From contig OZ024724.1 in assembly GCA_964016875.1 (NCBI GenBank), positions 50,780,438 to 50,844,437 on the forward strand: DNA of 64,000 bases. Reading direction: 5' to 3'. Position 1 is the first letter of the stretch. The number at the start of each line of letters is the position of its first letter. A model generated the notes under the pieces. The model made no database searches and was not told the DNA's origin. It saw nothing but the letters and a program-made list of their open reading frames with translations. Of the stretch, positions 22,130 through 35,436 are shown piece by piece. The DNA is from Fallopia convolvulus. Its lineage: Eukaryota; Streptophyta; Magnoliopsida; Caryophyllales; Polygonaceae. The translations under genes were made by a program, and so were the position numbers.

Positions 22130-25100
22130 TCACAACTTAATCGAATCATACTTTTCTCTCAAGGCACCAGGCTTTTGCTTCTGGAATTGGATATATCTCA
22201 AAGTGCTGGCAAGGAATGCATCAGTAGCTGGAGCTGGGGATGGCGTTGTGTCACTTTGCAACTCAGTTTGGATCAATTCTATCAATCCTTGGATTGCTGA
22301 GCTAGTTATTTGTGGATTTCCCTTCTCAAAGAAATAGAGATATCTGAACGAATACTAACATCATGTTATTTGTGTAACAGAGTGAAAATAACAGTGAGAC
22401 ATGAGTAGTATGAGTCACGAACTTGTTTAAAATTTCAACGAGCAATGTAACGGGCCCACTGCTACCACGTGTTGCACTAGCCATCTGCTGGGCAGCATTT
22501 GCTATTCGTAAGGATCTCTTCAGGCAGAGCAAAACCCTGTGACATCATGAATCAGCCTCCAAAACAGCAATTCTTTTTTCCTTTTTTGAATTTTGATATG
22601 TTTGTGATGAAGAGTACAGCAGTAAGAAGCAAAAGAAGATTGTCTGAGAGAGGGAGCCCGACCTTTCTCCATCCTTGATGCCATCATGATCATCAACCCA
22701 AAACAGATGAGAGCATGCATACACTGCTCGGCATTGATCAGGCTTTTTCAAAAGTTTTGCTGAATACTGAAAAGAAAACAACAGAAGGCAAGAACTGTAA
22801 GGTAAGAAGGAGAGTGTAAAAGACAGTGCCTTTAGAGACAAATAAGAACTAAGGATTTACCCCGGTTGCTTTGTGGGTTAGTGTGTCTCTATTCTCAACA
22901 CCAAAGACATGCATCCTCTGAAGAATTCCAATTATAAGATGTATTGCAGTAAATTGTGCCTTGGAGTCCTAAATGCAAAAGGATAATATAAACCACTATA
23001 AGGAGAAGTTGGCCTAATTATGGATAAATGTATCAGATCTGATGACATGTAATGTAAAAGGATGATAGAAAAGCAATTACTGCAATTTCTTCTTCGTATA
23101 ACACAAATGCCTGGGTGAAAAATTCATATGCTATTGCTTCTAGATCGCAATCATTGGCAGCCTGGAGCAATAAAACAATGGTTAGAACAAAGAACTCACA
23201 CTGAAATCTATGGACACTAAATGATTAGTCACCAGTTACCACACCTCAGCACACTGTAGATACAGCCTCAGGGCTACTTCAGATGATGGAACAAAAGATA
23301 GGGCCTCGATAGTCTGAAGCAGAGCATAGGACATGACAAGAAGAGTCATATAGGTGTGTATGAACATCAAATAAAATACCATTAAACATCAAATTAAAGG
23401 TCATGCTTACTGCTTACGCAGAAAAGTATACAACAACAACAACATTTACCCAGTGGAGCTTCCCATGCGGGAAATCTGGGGGGTCAAGATGGAAAGTATG
23501 CTACTTGAATTACCATTTCCTTTGTAGCACCTATAAGGCTATAATAGGCTAGGGATGAATGAAAAAGAAAGGATATTTCCATTCTGTAAGGAGGGCCAGG
23601 GGTAATCTGGAGTCACAGGGTGTTAGTTTTTACCTACTTTGGTATTTATGAACTAGTCATCCAGGGAATTCTCATTCCTTTGGCTGGTTTATCTATGTGT
23701 GCTGTGTTTTATCACCTCTTTTTCTTACTATATTCTCTTAGTTCTAATATCCCTGTTAAAAAACTTGTTCTTACAAATACATGTTAACAAAACGATGCAT
23801 ATAAATCCTATTGCAGCCAACATTGTACCAAAGTAATTTCTCATATTAACTTTCTGGCTACTAGAAGGCACATGGTGTCTTGTATAGCACAAGTACCTCA
23901 TTTGCAAGCTGAAAAACCTTCTTTGGAGTTGCAGGAACTTCTTCTCCTACTACTTCACCATCCTGACCTTGTAAACGCCGAACTAACTGAAAGTTAACGT
24001 ATAAATATCAGATAATTATGTTCATGAAACATTTTGCACAGTGGATATTGTGCTGGACAACTAACCGAGATGGAAGCTCATCTTGAGAAGCTTAAGATTT
24101 ATTATGTTCAAAGTGCTTTTTTTCTTGTAGAGACAAAAAAAAAAAACTTGCAAAAACACTTCAGCTAAATTTGAAAATAGAAATTGCCAATGGCACATTG
24201 TCAAAAGCACATGATAAATTCACCAAAACTTTCGCTTGTATCTGTGATTACAAAGAATTCAGCAGACCTTAAGAGCAGAGAAAACAAGAGCTGGTATGGT
24301 GAAAGGTAAACGGGTAGGTCCTCCACTCATAATATGCTTCTTCACAACACAAATAATCTGTGCATCACAAAAAAAAACACTAGTCATTCTCAAGCTTCCA
24401 GAATTAAATAGTTAACTAGAAGTATTTAAACATATCCATGAAGCTAAGAACCTTTACGGCAAATTCTTCACAAGAAATACCTTAAACATTTCATCTGGGT
24501 CATCATTGTGTAGCATATGGATAAGGCGAGCTACAGAATTTTGCTCTTCCTTGAAATCCTCCTCATCAAGCTACCAAGGTTTAGTTATACCAGTGGAGAA
24601 GTAGATACAAGGTCAGATACAAGCCAATTCTCTGATTTAGTGTTAGTAAATCAGTAAAGATAACCAGGTAAAAATTAAATCATCAAAACTGGATACAATT
24701 AGAGAATGCCAAATAAGTTTAACATGCAACAATCAATGTGAGCAGCAAAAACCAACCTCATCTTCAGGTGTTGTTCCATTTGTATTTTCAAGGAGCCCTT
24801 TCATCAACTCAAATAACGCCTCTACCTACAAATGAAGTTTTCAAAGATGAAGAGCCAATGTAAAGTCATGGTGGATATTAAGTGAAAGCAAAGAATTACC
24901 TGTTCAGCAGAGGCAATATGGGTACCATTCTTTAATATGTTTTGTATAATAACCATTGCCATGACTTTATTTGTTCCATTGTCAAGATATTCCATGATGC
25001 GAGGATAATTAGAAAGTGTCAATGCTGTGACAGCGTCGTTATATTTCTCCAATGGAGCACTTAAAAGTGTAACAACTTGTTTAGTTGCCTTAGTGTCTTC

Positions 25101-28059
25101 AAGCTTGGTTATGCTCGAAAGTTTTTTGACACAAGCCCCCTGCAGAAAAAAAATATAACAGAGAAGTTTATTAATTGGCCAAGGTAGGAGGATTATAGTG
25201 AAACAAATAAACACTAAAAGGCACGCATGACATGGCATCGAAAGTGAATATTGTATCATCATACTATGACCTAAAGTAAATCAAGAAAAAGCCCATCATG
25301 GTTATACATGGTGCCTGCCTGGTAATTTAATGCAACAGAGTAGTGGTCACAGATATATCAAGAAATACACATTAAAACATGTAACAAACTTAAAATAAAA
25401 CAGAATTTATACTCACTACCAAAGATAGTTCATTGTTATGGATTGAACATACCAGAACTTGATCCACATAGTCAAGCCGATCAGGATGTACACGGAGACA
25501 AAATGTCAGCAGAGAGGTATATAGAATTATTGCTCCCGCAATAGGCATCTCAACTTGAGACTCTATAACCTGCATCACAGAACAAAATGTTATAGTGGTG
25601 ATAAAAAAAATACTTCTTTTTGAATAAGAAGCATGGATAGGTTTCCATTATCCAATGTCCAAACTTACAAATCATGCTCAAATTTTCACAGCTCTAAATT
25701 GCACACATACAGCGCTAAAAAAATTAGAAAAAGCTAGTTGGCTGAAACGTAGCTAAAAACTGAGTCAAAGAGTCAATGAGATGTATAATAAAAAGGCAAG
25801 AATGTGGTGTAGGCATGTGCTCTACCTTCCCGATGGCACTACTCAACTTGGCAAAAGCTTCCACTTGGAGAAATTCAGGCAAAACCTGCACAAGGTTAAT
25901 AATTAGCAAGCAAAAAACAAGCAACAATTGGGGGGGGGGGGGGGGAGGGAGTTGGAGGGATGCTCACAACTCACTTCTGTAGTTGATGCAGCATAATTTG
26001 ACAGTCTATCCATTAGCTGAGACAGCACTGTTTTGATATCAACTGTTGGCTGATAAACAAAAAGGGTTAACAAATGATACATTCCTTAGGAAAATAATAT
26101 GCATAGAAAAACAAAATAAGAGAGGATTTCAGTCATCCTAAACACGGTTTCTGATCCTAAAGTTATTTTCATTCATTACCTGAAGCTGAGGGCAAGCACC
26201 TAGTAGTATGTCAAGCGTTTGCAAGTGATATTCATCCGGAAAAACTTGAATAATACATTCCATTAAATAATGTTGGGCAATGTCATCTTTACAATTCACA
26301 ACCTGAACAAAGAATAATTGTTAATTAGAAGAATGCAACCAGCACGTCTAGCAAAGCAACAGCTTTAGAACAGTTGATACAAGAGTGTACCTGCTCTAAG
26401 ACTTTAGGGAGTACAATATCTCTATATATTTCCAGGTCAACACCCTCTATTTGACTAAGAATATGTAGATTCTTGCCAACCTAGTCAAAAATATGGTTCA
26501 CGTAAGAGAGCATATACAATTATACATTGCAGCTCAAAATGAATACAGCCACATCCAGCCACAATCACAGCTGCCTTAATATAAATACATAAGATAATAA
26601 GCAATATCATCAGCTAGAGGACATTACAAGATCACGAAGCTCACTCCTTTCCTTTTCATGCTTCTCACTTTGTCGACTGCGGCCCTGCAGAGCACAAAGC
26701 TTGATTGAAGTCCTCAACTCAGGATCATGAAATAACATGAATATGCAAGCACCACAACACCTGCATGGCCGAAAATCATGTCCTAATGATTTACTTTCAC
26801 TCTTATGGCATGCAAGTACTCTGGTGCCATGCATGTTTAATAAACGAAAAATAGTTGAAAGCATTGAATAACCTGATGCTGCATCCGGACCCAAAGTTTG
26901 TTCATCTCAATGAAGTTTTGTAGTACAAAATCAACAGCATCCATTACTTTGTTGCCATCTCTACACCCAAAAGACATCTGATAAGTTCGAATAATGTTCA
27001 ACCTAAGATAATAATATGTCAAACTATATTTATACGCTTACTTTTGAAAAACAGTCAGACAAGTGAAGGAAATTACACTACAATATAATTTCATTCTTTG
27101 AGCAAGTGAGGTTAAAATAAGAGTTCCACTCACCCTGCATAGTCTGTACCAAAATCAGGAAGTTTATCTCTAGTGACTTGACAAAGGTAACTCCTAAGAA
27201 AAAGTCCGCGTACAGGATGCTGAACAGCACGAGTCATCTCAACAAGGTCTTTGAGGATATCCTTCACATGAGCCTCCTTTGATTTAATGTAAACCGACCC
27301 CACAGTGCAAAGGAGATACCTATAATGCAAACATCGGCATGTACACGCCAGACCAATTTAATTATCTCAAGAAAAGAAATTAGCTATGATTACAATTAAA
27401 ATTTTCAGGAGTAGATGCACATAAACCGTTTAGCACCAAGTGTGGTAAATCTATAATGAAAAACAGTAAGACCATACGCGAGAGATTTCCGTGGCCAGAA
27501 AAGCTATATCTGCAGAGTGAAAAATTACATTGTAAACTTACATTCTAGGCAATATATTCCCAGCGTGCTGAACTAACTCATAAAGATCAACAATTGAAAG
27601 ACCGTGCCTGCTCTCGTCCTTGAAGAACATCTCAAGCCTTCTCAGCTCATCAAATGCTCGCATGTCTAAGAAGGAAACAAGAAGACACAGACCATAAAAA
27701 TCAAGCTCAACCGGAAAAATGATCATCCAAGTCAAAATTTGATCAAATGGTCGGGGAGGAATCGTTACAGAGCTCGTAGTATTTGTGAGGGGTGAGTTTC
27801 GAAGTCCGAAGTTCCGAAAGCATTTGAGCCGAGTACTTCAAAACTCCTCGAAGATTGTTCGAATCCTGAATCAAAAAGCTAGGGTTTCAGCATAATTGAA
27901 GAAGCAGGCATTCGAATCGGGAAAGTGTGCAATTGAATTGGTTGAAGGAGAGGAATAAGGAATTACCAAAGCACGATGCATATAGAAGGCGTTGTGCTGA
28001 ATTCCGGCGACACCTTCGGCCAGCCATTTCTCTTCCTCCTCAATTCCGTCTGATATCAT
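22130..28059 (-). CDS. VPS35: VPS35, retromer core subunit
   Basis: Twenty-two exons read with GT-AG sites: 28059-27967, 27865-27769, 27665-27542, 27319-27134, 26960-26873, 26684-26628, 26480-26391, 26302-26180, 26049-25975, 25885-25826, 25569-25453, 25139-24900, 24825-24757, 24570-24481, 24357-24268, 23986-23897, 23313-23245, 23161-23081, 22968-22861, 22766-22663, 22536-22423, 22343-22130. They sum to 2379 nt, an unbroken 792-residue protein, matching plant VPS35 (about 790). Recognisable blocks: LYELVQHAGNILPR, PVRGLFLRSYL near the N-terminus (the VPS26-binding PRLYL-type region), LWVRMQHQ, NYPRIMEYLDNGT, HLFWVDDHDGIKDGER. VPS35 is the alpha-solenoid scaffold of retromer, recycling vacuolar sorting receptors from endosomes. 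An in-frame ATG at 28141-28143 would add 28 residues, but the conserved start is at 28059. Confidence 0.96.
25930..25945 (+). repeat. G16 homopolymer inside a VPS35 intron
   Basis: Sixteen consecutive G on the + strand (C on the mRNA strand) sit in the 89-nt intron between exons ending at 25975 and 25885. Such a tract is prone to length change and sequencing error. It does not touch the splice sites. Confidence 0.9.
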
Positions 28060-30396
28060 GTTCTTCGTGTCCCTCTTTTCTGTTGCTTCTTGCCGTTTGA
28101 TCTTTGATCTTGATCCACAGTTGTGGCCTTCCAACCAAAACAAAGTCTACCGGTCTACCCTACAATAATTATACTATTTTTTTTGGTAGAAGCTAATAAT
28201 TATACTATTTAATATTTACAATATGTTCCTGAGCTTTTTTTTAAAAAAATACACTGCTTTTTAAAACATTTGCAAATAGAGGGCTTGTTTTTAACTACTT
28301 TATACCCAAAAAACCATTTTAATATTCTTAAAATCTGTATATCTCGATATAAAAAAATAACTTTTCACCTAAAAACTAATTTCTATCCACTAGTGAAACA
28401 AGCCCATAGCTAAAATAAAATAAATTGTAAATTTTTAAGAGATAATTAAGAGATAAAATGAATTGTAAATTATTCATCCTTTTATACCACATGTATTTTG
28501 TTCTTAGTAGTCTTTGGTCCATACAGCTTGATAGTCATACGGTTTGGCGACCCTTATGGACTTCAAACAGATTGCACTTATACAACAAGATCAAGCCAAA
28601 ATTTCTAGCCTATAAATAGTATGTATAATTCAGTTGAATATCATCAAGGAAATCAGATCGGATTTCAAAAGTGCTCTCCAAATTCAACAATACGTTATCA
28701 ATACGAGAGTTTCTCAAACAAAATATCAACTGATTAACTAGATCTCTAGAATGTATACAAATTTTATACCGATTTCAGTTTTTTAACCATACTTTTTTAG
28801 ATCATCATTTTAATGGCTCGATGATATGAGAGTTAGTATCAAAAAATATTTCTACATATAAAAAAATATTTTTGAACATACACCTCTTTTTTTATTAGAT
28901 CCAAACGAATGTTACAATAAAATCGGATTTTACATTCAATATCAAAATAGAAACTCCTCGTTTATATAAGATCTAAACTAAAAACCGACTTTACGTACAT
29001 ACTTGTTTTTCCCGGATTTGTACGTAAAACCTTGAAATGCAAGGCTTTCTTAAGATATTCAATCCTTCACACGAAAATCGTAGTAATTCTCGTAGCATAA
29101 TACATAGGATTACATTGATTAATATGGTACATATGATAACTTCAAGGAAAAACCGATCGGAGTGAGACATGCATGTTGATTAAAGTAGAAAACGAAGAGG
29201 AGGAAGAAGAAGTGTTAAGGGAGTTGAAATGATAAGAAGAGAGTAGGTAATAAATTAATAATATGTGGAGGAAATATAAAGGATAAAAATAGTATTTATA
29301 GTGTAGAAATCAAAAGGATGGGTAAAATATATGAAATATTAAAATACATGTAAGGTTTTGTAGGGGATATTTATTAAGAATTTTCTCCTTTAATTGCAAA
29401 TAAGCTTAGCTTTCTTCTGTTTCATGCATCTTGAAAGTAGAGTCTTATTCTTCTTCGTGTGAGTTAAAGTTTTTTTTTCTAATAGGAGAAGTATAAAAAG
29501 AAAGTGTTTGAAAAATACAGAGTTTTTTATGATATGAAGTTCTTTGTTCTTACTTTCTATATTTGAGCTTTCATTTTATAAATACTACTATTAATTTGTA
29601 ACTTTCTTGCACGAATTACTAAACTCCTATAAATTGATAAGATTGAAGAAAGAATTCTCAAACCTCCTCTACTTTGCCACTCTGATACATACATATTCTT
29701 ATTGCCAAAATTAAATTTTATTACTATAGGATACATGTAATATGACTAGACAATGACTACTATACAATGTATACATGTACCTCGAGGTCACCGTTTCAAA
29801 TTCCATGGACGACGGTTTGCCCTTTCCTCACTAGAATTGGTTGGTAATCAATTATCATCCTAGTGAATGCTCTAGGTGAGCCCAAATAGTACTTGTGGTA
29901 GTCTTAATCCTTACCTTATCAAAAAAAAATCATTTCATTCATATACATATACATGCATGATTTATATTTTAGATAATATTTTTTTAATTAGTTTACGTTT
30001 AAACTAACACGTTAATTAAACTTAATACTAACTAATACACTTTCTTGATGATATTTAAAAAGAATGGTATGTGATGACACTTAAAAAAAATATGTGATGA
30101 TACTTTTATGACATTTAGAAATAATTGTACGCGATAACACTTGTTTTTGGTGGCATTGTCTAAGGATACTTGTTTTTTTATGACACTTAAAGAAAATTAT
30201 TCATAATGACACTTTTTGATGACATTTAAAAACAATTGTATGTGATAAGCTTGGCTTTTTATGATACTTGGTTGATGAAACTTAAACAAAATTATACTGA
30301 TGTACAAACGTCATCAAGCCTTATGATGGTTTAAATGCAATTAAAAAGAAGAATCCAAATTAGTTGGTTCAAGCACAACTTTCAAATTGAGATCAA
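28060..30396. other. VPS35 promoter side and AT-rich intergenic DNA
   Basis: 28060-28150 is probably VPS35 5' UTR or proximal promoter. Beyond that the DNA is AT-rich with no gene. About 30050-30300 shows loosely repeated GATGACACTT and GATGACATTTA phrases, perhaps a decayed repeat. A SINE relic lies at 29765-29930 and is listed separately. Confidence 0.5.
29765..29930 (+). mobile_element. Decayed tRNA-derived SINE, same family as 43898-44084
   Basis: Box-B-like GTTTCAAATTCC is followed by GACGGTTTGCCC, GAATGCTCTAGGTGAGCC and CCAAATAGTA blocks in the same order as in the better SINE copy at 43898-44084 (read on its minus strand), then an A9 tail. The 5' part with box A is degraded, and no clear target duplication remains. 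Confidence 0.6.
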
Positions 30397-30470
30397 TGAT
30401 TTGCACAATCATGTTGTGTACTTAGGTGGGGTTTTAGCATACATTTTTGGTGTTTTTAGGTGGTTTTGAA

Positions 30471-31269
30471 TGATGAAACCCGAAATAACGACTCGTTAGA
30501 AGACAAGGAACGAGTTTATTATATTCGATTATGCAAACACTTGCTTCTTTATTCTCTTACAACGAGGTTATAAGCCAACGAGGCTGATGAACAATTGAGA
30601 ATTGCACCCTAGACCTCCTACGTGTGTTCGAGATCTCGATCTAACAATGTTCGAGATCTCCTATTTGCTAGACGGTTCTATCACCTAAGTATCGCTTGAT
30701 CGATCTTGAGGCGAGGTGGACTTGAGAGCGTGGGATAGGGAGTCTTGTGAGATTGTGTAACGAGGTCTTTGATGTGAACGAAGTTTCTGTATGACTTGAA
30801 GTCTTTTTGTGGACTTCACTTGTCTGTAGCGAGGTCTTTTGACGATGTTTCAATCACGTCGATCTTCAACGAGCAAGATAGTTCTTGAGTTTAAGATGTT
30901 TTTCGACCCCCCTCTTCTTACAAGGTTCTCCTCTATTTATAGAGGATTGGGGAGTCGATTTTTAGCCAAGATCCGATGTGGGATGCCCGAGGTGGGGGCT
31001 CTTGATTGGTTCGGGGAGGGATGCGGACGGTGATTGGTTCGGAGAAGCGGCATCCGTGAGTGGTCCGTGTGGGAGGGGGTGTCAGCAGAGTCGGTGGCGA
31101 GGTTTAGACCTCGCCCCGGGGATTCGGAAGACCTCGCGGAGATGGGAATGTTTAAACTTAAAAGGCACACGTTTGTGGGTCCCGAAATCATCCTTGGGAA
31201 TCCCGTTGTGTCTATTCGTTTTTTTGTACCCCGGGCCCAGTTATCATTTTACTATTTTGAACATCATCA
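30471..31269 (-). mobile_element. Solo LTR of the Tat-family element
   Basis: The 799-bp LTR runs TGATGAAACCC...CATCATCA and is a diverged copy of the LTRs at 47322-48115 and 58911-59705. It is flanked by TTGAA on both sides (30466-30470, 31270-31274). The uninterrupted GGTTTTGAAGAC sequence at about 32783-32795 in the other LTR of the host element shows the pre-insertion site exactly. Sense orientation is taken from the family. Loss of the internal region and one LTR by LTR-LTR recombination is the standard explanation. Confidence 0.93.
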
Positions 31270-31400
31270 TTGAAGACTTTCTACAGTTAGGAGAAGAAGG
31301 CCCGAAGATGCATATTATTGGAGTTTTAGAGCTGGATTGAAGAGAAGTTGAAGATCCGCGTTTTGGTACTGGCGGCACCCGCCGCCTGACCCATGGTGGA

Positions 31401-31625
31401 TTGGGCAACTTTTATTTTAAGAATGCTCTCACATTTCTTGCTTGGACTAGAGAGTTTCTTGTTACTCTAGAGGATGATCATGTTCATGAGAAGATCACTT
31501 TTCAGTTAGCGGGTTCATCACGTGTCTTGACCTATGCTGACCTTGAGGCGGCATCTGGTATTTCACAACAGCCTTCTGATGCTGCTCTTTGGAATGATAC
31601 TGAAGAGAAGTTGGTTTTCTGGTAA
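31401..31625 (+). pseudogene. Fragment of a retrotransposon ORF (Athila ORF1 or env-like region)
   Basis: A 74-codon ORF contains FLVTLEDD, EKITFQLAGSSRVLTYADLE, a pattern (ExxxFxLxGxxxxLTxxxxE) seen in post-pol or ORF1-type proteins of Athila-like elements. Similar but frame-broken sequence continues to about 31900. There is no host-gene context, and it lies inside the rearranged LTR element. The exact domain is uncertain. Confidence 0.5.
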
Positions 31626-32719
31626 TAAACTATTGGTTTTGCATCATTTGATCCTAAGGCGGGGAAAAAAATTACAAGTGGTCTCATCCTTGTTTGCGCA
31701 TTGCTCATAAGGTGATTAAAATGGCTTGGTATGACCAAACAGAGGCGAACAAGGTCTCCTACACTAACTTGGAGAGTGGAGACTATGTGGAGCATGACAC
31801 CACAATGCACACTTATCAAAGATTAGAGAGCTCAGTTTCTCGCTTGTTGCAAGAAGTGTAGAGGCCAGAAGTGCAAGATTGCTATTGGTGGCATAAAACT
31901 TAGGGGACTTACTGAGCATTCCTTTTCCTCCACCATCTCAGAGGCTATCTCCTACTTACACTTGTGACATAAATAGTTGAGTATATATTACTATTGTTAT
32001 GCTATAATGAATTAAAAAAAAAGAGCCATAAAAATTAAAAAAAGGCAAATAAAATCCTGGGATAAACTGAAAATCCGAAAGGGCGGTCTAGGTAATAAGC
32101 AGGTAATCTGGCAAGCACTAGGCCTTGGCAAAAATAGATTCAAAGTAATGTGAGGTGGTGAGTCCAATCTTAAAAAATGAAAAGAGAGTGTTAGGTGAAA
32201 ACCTGAAAAGGCGCCTAAGCAAAATGAGTGAAAAAAAAGTGTTTTAGGACTATCTATTACCGGCGCAAGAGACATAAGAAGTGTAGTATAGGAGTGTTTT
32301 GGGTAGGTTTTCAATTGGAGGAATAAGGTGTAGATTTAGAGAGACTTTCACTCTCTTTGATGATTTTTTTGATGGACTTGGTGTTTAGTGGTTAGTTGCT
32401 AGTGATATGATTTAGATGTTTTGATTGGTTGATAGGTCTGCTTAATGGTTTGAGTTGAGCCTAGCATAATATTTGATATGGTTGGTGTTGATGTTGGTGT
32501 TGGTGTTTGATTTGAGTTATCATGTTGATGAGTAGGATAGAGTGTTTAAGCTTATTTTCTATATTTTGTTGTTAGGTTGGGTGTTGTGCTTGCATGAGAA
32601 TGCTTTTATCCCTCTTTGTTAAGCTTCCTTGCACTTAGATGATCTGGGGATTATAGATTTGATGAGTGATAGTTTTTTGATTCACTCATGGACGAGTGAG
32701 ATTCAAGTGTGGGGGAGTT

Positions 32720-33864
32720 TGATATGCACAATTATGTTGTGTATTTAGGTGGGGTTTTAGCATACATTTATAGTGTTTTTAGGTGGTTTTGAAGACTTTC
32801 TACAACTAGGAGAAGAAGAATCGAATATGCATATTATTGGAGTTTTAGAGCTGGATTAAAGAGGAGTTGAAGATCCGGTTTTGGTACTAGCGGCACCCGC
32901 CGCCTGGTCGGCGGCACCCGATGCCGACACCACGAAGATCCTTTATGTGCCACGTGTTTTATTGTCATTGGTCTTATCTATTCCATCTTTATTCCGAGAT
33001 ATTGTATTTTTGGAGATACTTTTAGACCTAGTTTGATATATTAGGTTATGGGAGTTGCACCTCTCATCTATCATCATTCTACTTTTCAGGCTTTTGAGTT
33101 TTTCGCTTTCATGGAGAACTAAGCTCTATTGCTTAGTTAGACGGTTTGAAGCTGCGTTTTGACTTTCAGTTGTGAGATTTCTACTCTTTATCTATTGCAT
33201 GAGATTATTCTACTCTCTTCATTGAATTGTTTATTTGATTGATTTCAACAATTTCTAAGGATGTTGTTATTAAATCTCTATTGCTAGATCTAGAGAACTA
33301 CTGGTTCAGTTTCTCTATTTCATAGTAGCAAATTGCATCGTACTTGTATCTAGTTGTGCTAGTCTATTGAAGAAGAGATTTGAATTGCGATCTAGGATAA
33401 AAGCTGATTGTTTTATTCTATGATTGTATCCTGATTATATTCCTATCCTTATTGTTGCTTTTGAATTGAATCTTGATAGTTTCAGGGTTATTCAATTAGT
33501 TAGGATTGATAGTATCTAGTTGTGCTATTAATTATATGTGTAAAGGAATTGGAATTCCATATGCATGTCATTCTGAATGAATTCTATGATCAACTTGTCA
33601 TACGAATGTGGATCTCGGTTTGACTAAGTGTTTTTCCTAAATTGATAAAAAACTCCAACTTTATTGATTTACTAGTTTTTGCATGCTTGATAATTAGTTT
33701 AATTCGCAAACCCTTTTTCGTTACTTGATTTGCCATAAAATTCACATAAAATGATCAATCTACCTCCCTGTGGATTCGACCCGAACTTTTGAAAGACTAC
33801 GGTTCTTAGTTAGTTTGGAATCTTTTACATAGCCATGTTTTGTATGACGAAATCACCGCTATCA
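32720..33864 (+). repeat. 3' LTR of the Athila-like element
   Basis: The 1145-bp LTR begins TGATATGCAC and ends CGCTATCA, directly after a purine tract. Its first about 190 bp match the interrupted left LTR. Early in the LTR it contains a GC-rich stretch, GGCGGCACCCG, partly duplicated. Confidence 0.85.
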
Positions 33865-33869
33865 ATCAG

Positions 33870-35436
33870 CACAAATTAAATGCAATCGTCTCTAATGATT
33901 AGAATCCAATGAAAGTGACAAGACATAATCATCCACAAGTGATAACATGCGTTATTTTATATATTATTTTAATATTTACTTTAATATATATTAAACGAGA
34001 ATTTGTAGTTTATGCTCATTTTATGTCTTAAATGTATCTTATCATTTTGAGATGAACTCTCCATCCACAAGTGATTATCTAATTGGAACCGTTGGTTCTT
34101 GATGATCATGATTGAATTGGGATCTTGGTTGCATGATAAATGGGGTAGAAGCAGATGTATCTTCGACAAATATGATAAAGTCCAGCGGTATCCAAGGGCT
34201 CCCTTTCGTTGGTGACTGAGCACCAGCAGCCTCGTGTCCTCGTACTAATATCCCCGTCGGAAAGCGCTCCCACGGACGCTTGAACCATAGCCGACGATCC
34301 TCCCAGAGACCTGGTTGGATCCCCCGTCCCCTCTAAGCTTGAGGGGCGCGGTAACCTCATCTCCTCACCTTGTTTAGCTTGTTTGGTTTGTTTATCCCGC
34401 TTGGCTCGAGTTTTGCTTGCTCGGGTCTAGTTGCTTAGCTTGTTTAGGCTGTCTAGCTTGTGTTGTTTGTTTTATTTGTTAAGCTTGTGCTCTGCCTGCA
34501 GTGTTCTGTCCTCCTTGTAGCTTGTTTGGGTAGTTTTGGCCTTTTCCTCTGCTAGGGTAGTGGGATACTCTACGCTTTGCTCTAGTTTTGTTTCTGTTTA
34601 CTAACTTATGTTTACCAGTTTCGATTTTTTTAAATGATCTAAACATACATGTTTACATATTATTTTAAATTTTCTTGCAAGAAATTGTAATGTTCATATA
34701 AAATATGAAAATTCACTACAAAGTAAAACAAATGCACTTTTCCTAGTTCGCATTGAACTTTTCATATGAAAGTGCATTGCAAAATACGAAAAATGCAATC
34801 CGAAAAAGTGCAATACAAAAAGTACGAAAGTGCAAATTCGAAATTGAAAAATTATATTACTAACTATAAAAAGTGCATTCGTTTCAGTATAAGAGTTTGT
34901 TTCACTATAAATGTATATTAATTGTTAAACCATACTTTTTAGTATTTTTGAATCTTATTTCTATAATAAAAATAATTCTAATATATTCAAAAATTCTAAT
35001 TTTAATGACATGAAAATAAATTTATGTAGATTTATTCGATTGCTTAATACTTATTAGAGATGCTTAGTTTTTTAATATTCAAAGATTTAAATAATTATAG
35101 ACTTACTATTGATAAAAATAACTAATTTATGAATATACATTTTTTAGTAGGCCTCGTTATTTTTTAAAATTGTAGTTACAAATGGTTTTTATTTTTTAAA
35201 AATGATGAATATTATAAGTTTGACAAGTAGCCATAAGATATAGTATTATGAAAGAAAAGATCCAAAAAAAGTGAAGAAAAATTCAAAGTAAACAATGTGG
35301 CTACAGTCAATTTAAACAATGTGGCTACGTGTATGACTGTATGCTATGCTTACATATAATTTTGGCCTACTAGAGAACCCTAGAGAAGTGTTTGAAAGTC
35401 GGAAAGTGCTGAACAGTGCATCATTCCACCGCCAAG
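33870..35436. other. Intergenic DNA and promoter side of the PTGES2-like gene
   Basis: No gene is recognised. 34130-34380 is GC-richer and looks like a fragment of unidentified repeat. 34600-35330 is AT-rich. A probable leader precedes the ATG at 35437, with GGCCTACTAGAGAACCCTAG near 35365. Confidence 0.5.

Larger units (their letters stand above)
30397..33864 (+). mobile_element. Rearranged Athila-like LTR retrotransposon
   Basis: The right LTR (32720-33864, 1145 bp, TGATATG...GCTATCA) is preceded by a purine tract (GTGTGGGGGAG), so the element reads on the + strand. Only the first about 190 bp of the left LTR survives (30397-30470 and about 31275-31393), split by a solo LTR of another family. 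Flanking ATCAA (30392-30396) and ATCAG (33865-33869) may be the target duplication with one change. Between the LTRs there is no gag or pol, only a short ORF at 31401-31625 and decayed flanks. The sequence CTCCCTGTGGATTCGACCC near the LTR end is common in Athila-type Ty3/gypsy LTRs. A deletion joining the 5' LTR to the 3' half of the element explains the structure. Confidence 0.75.
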
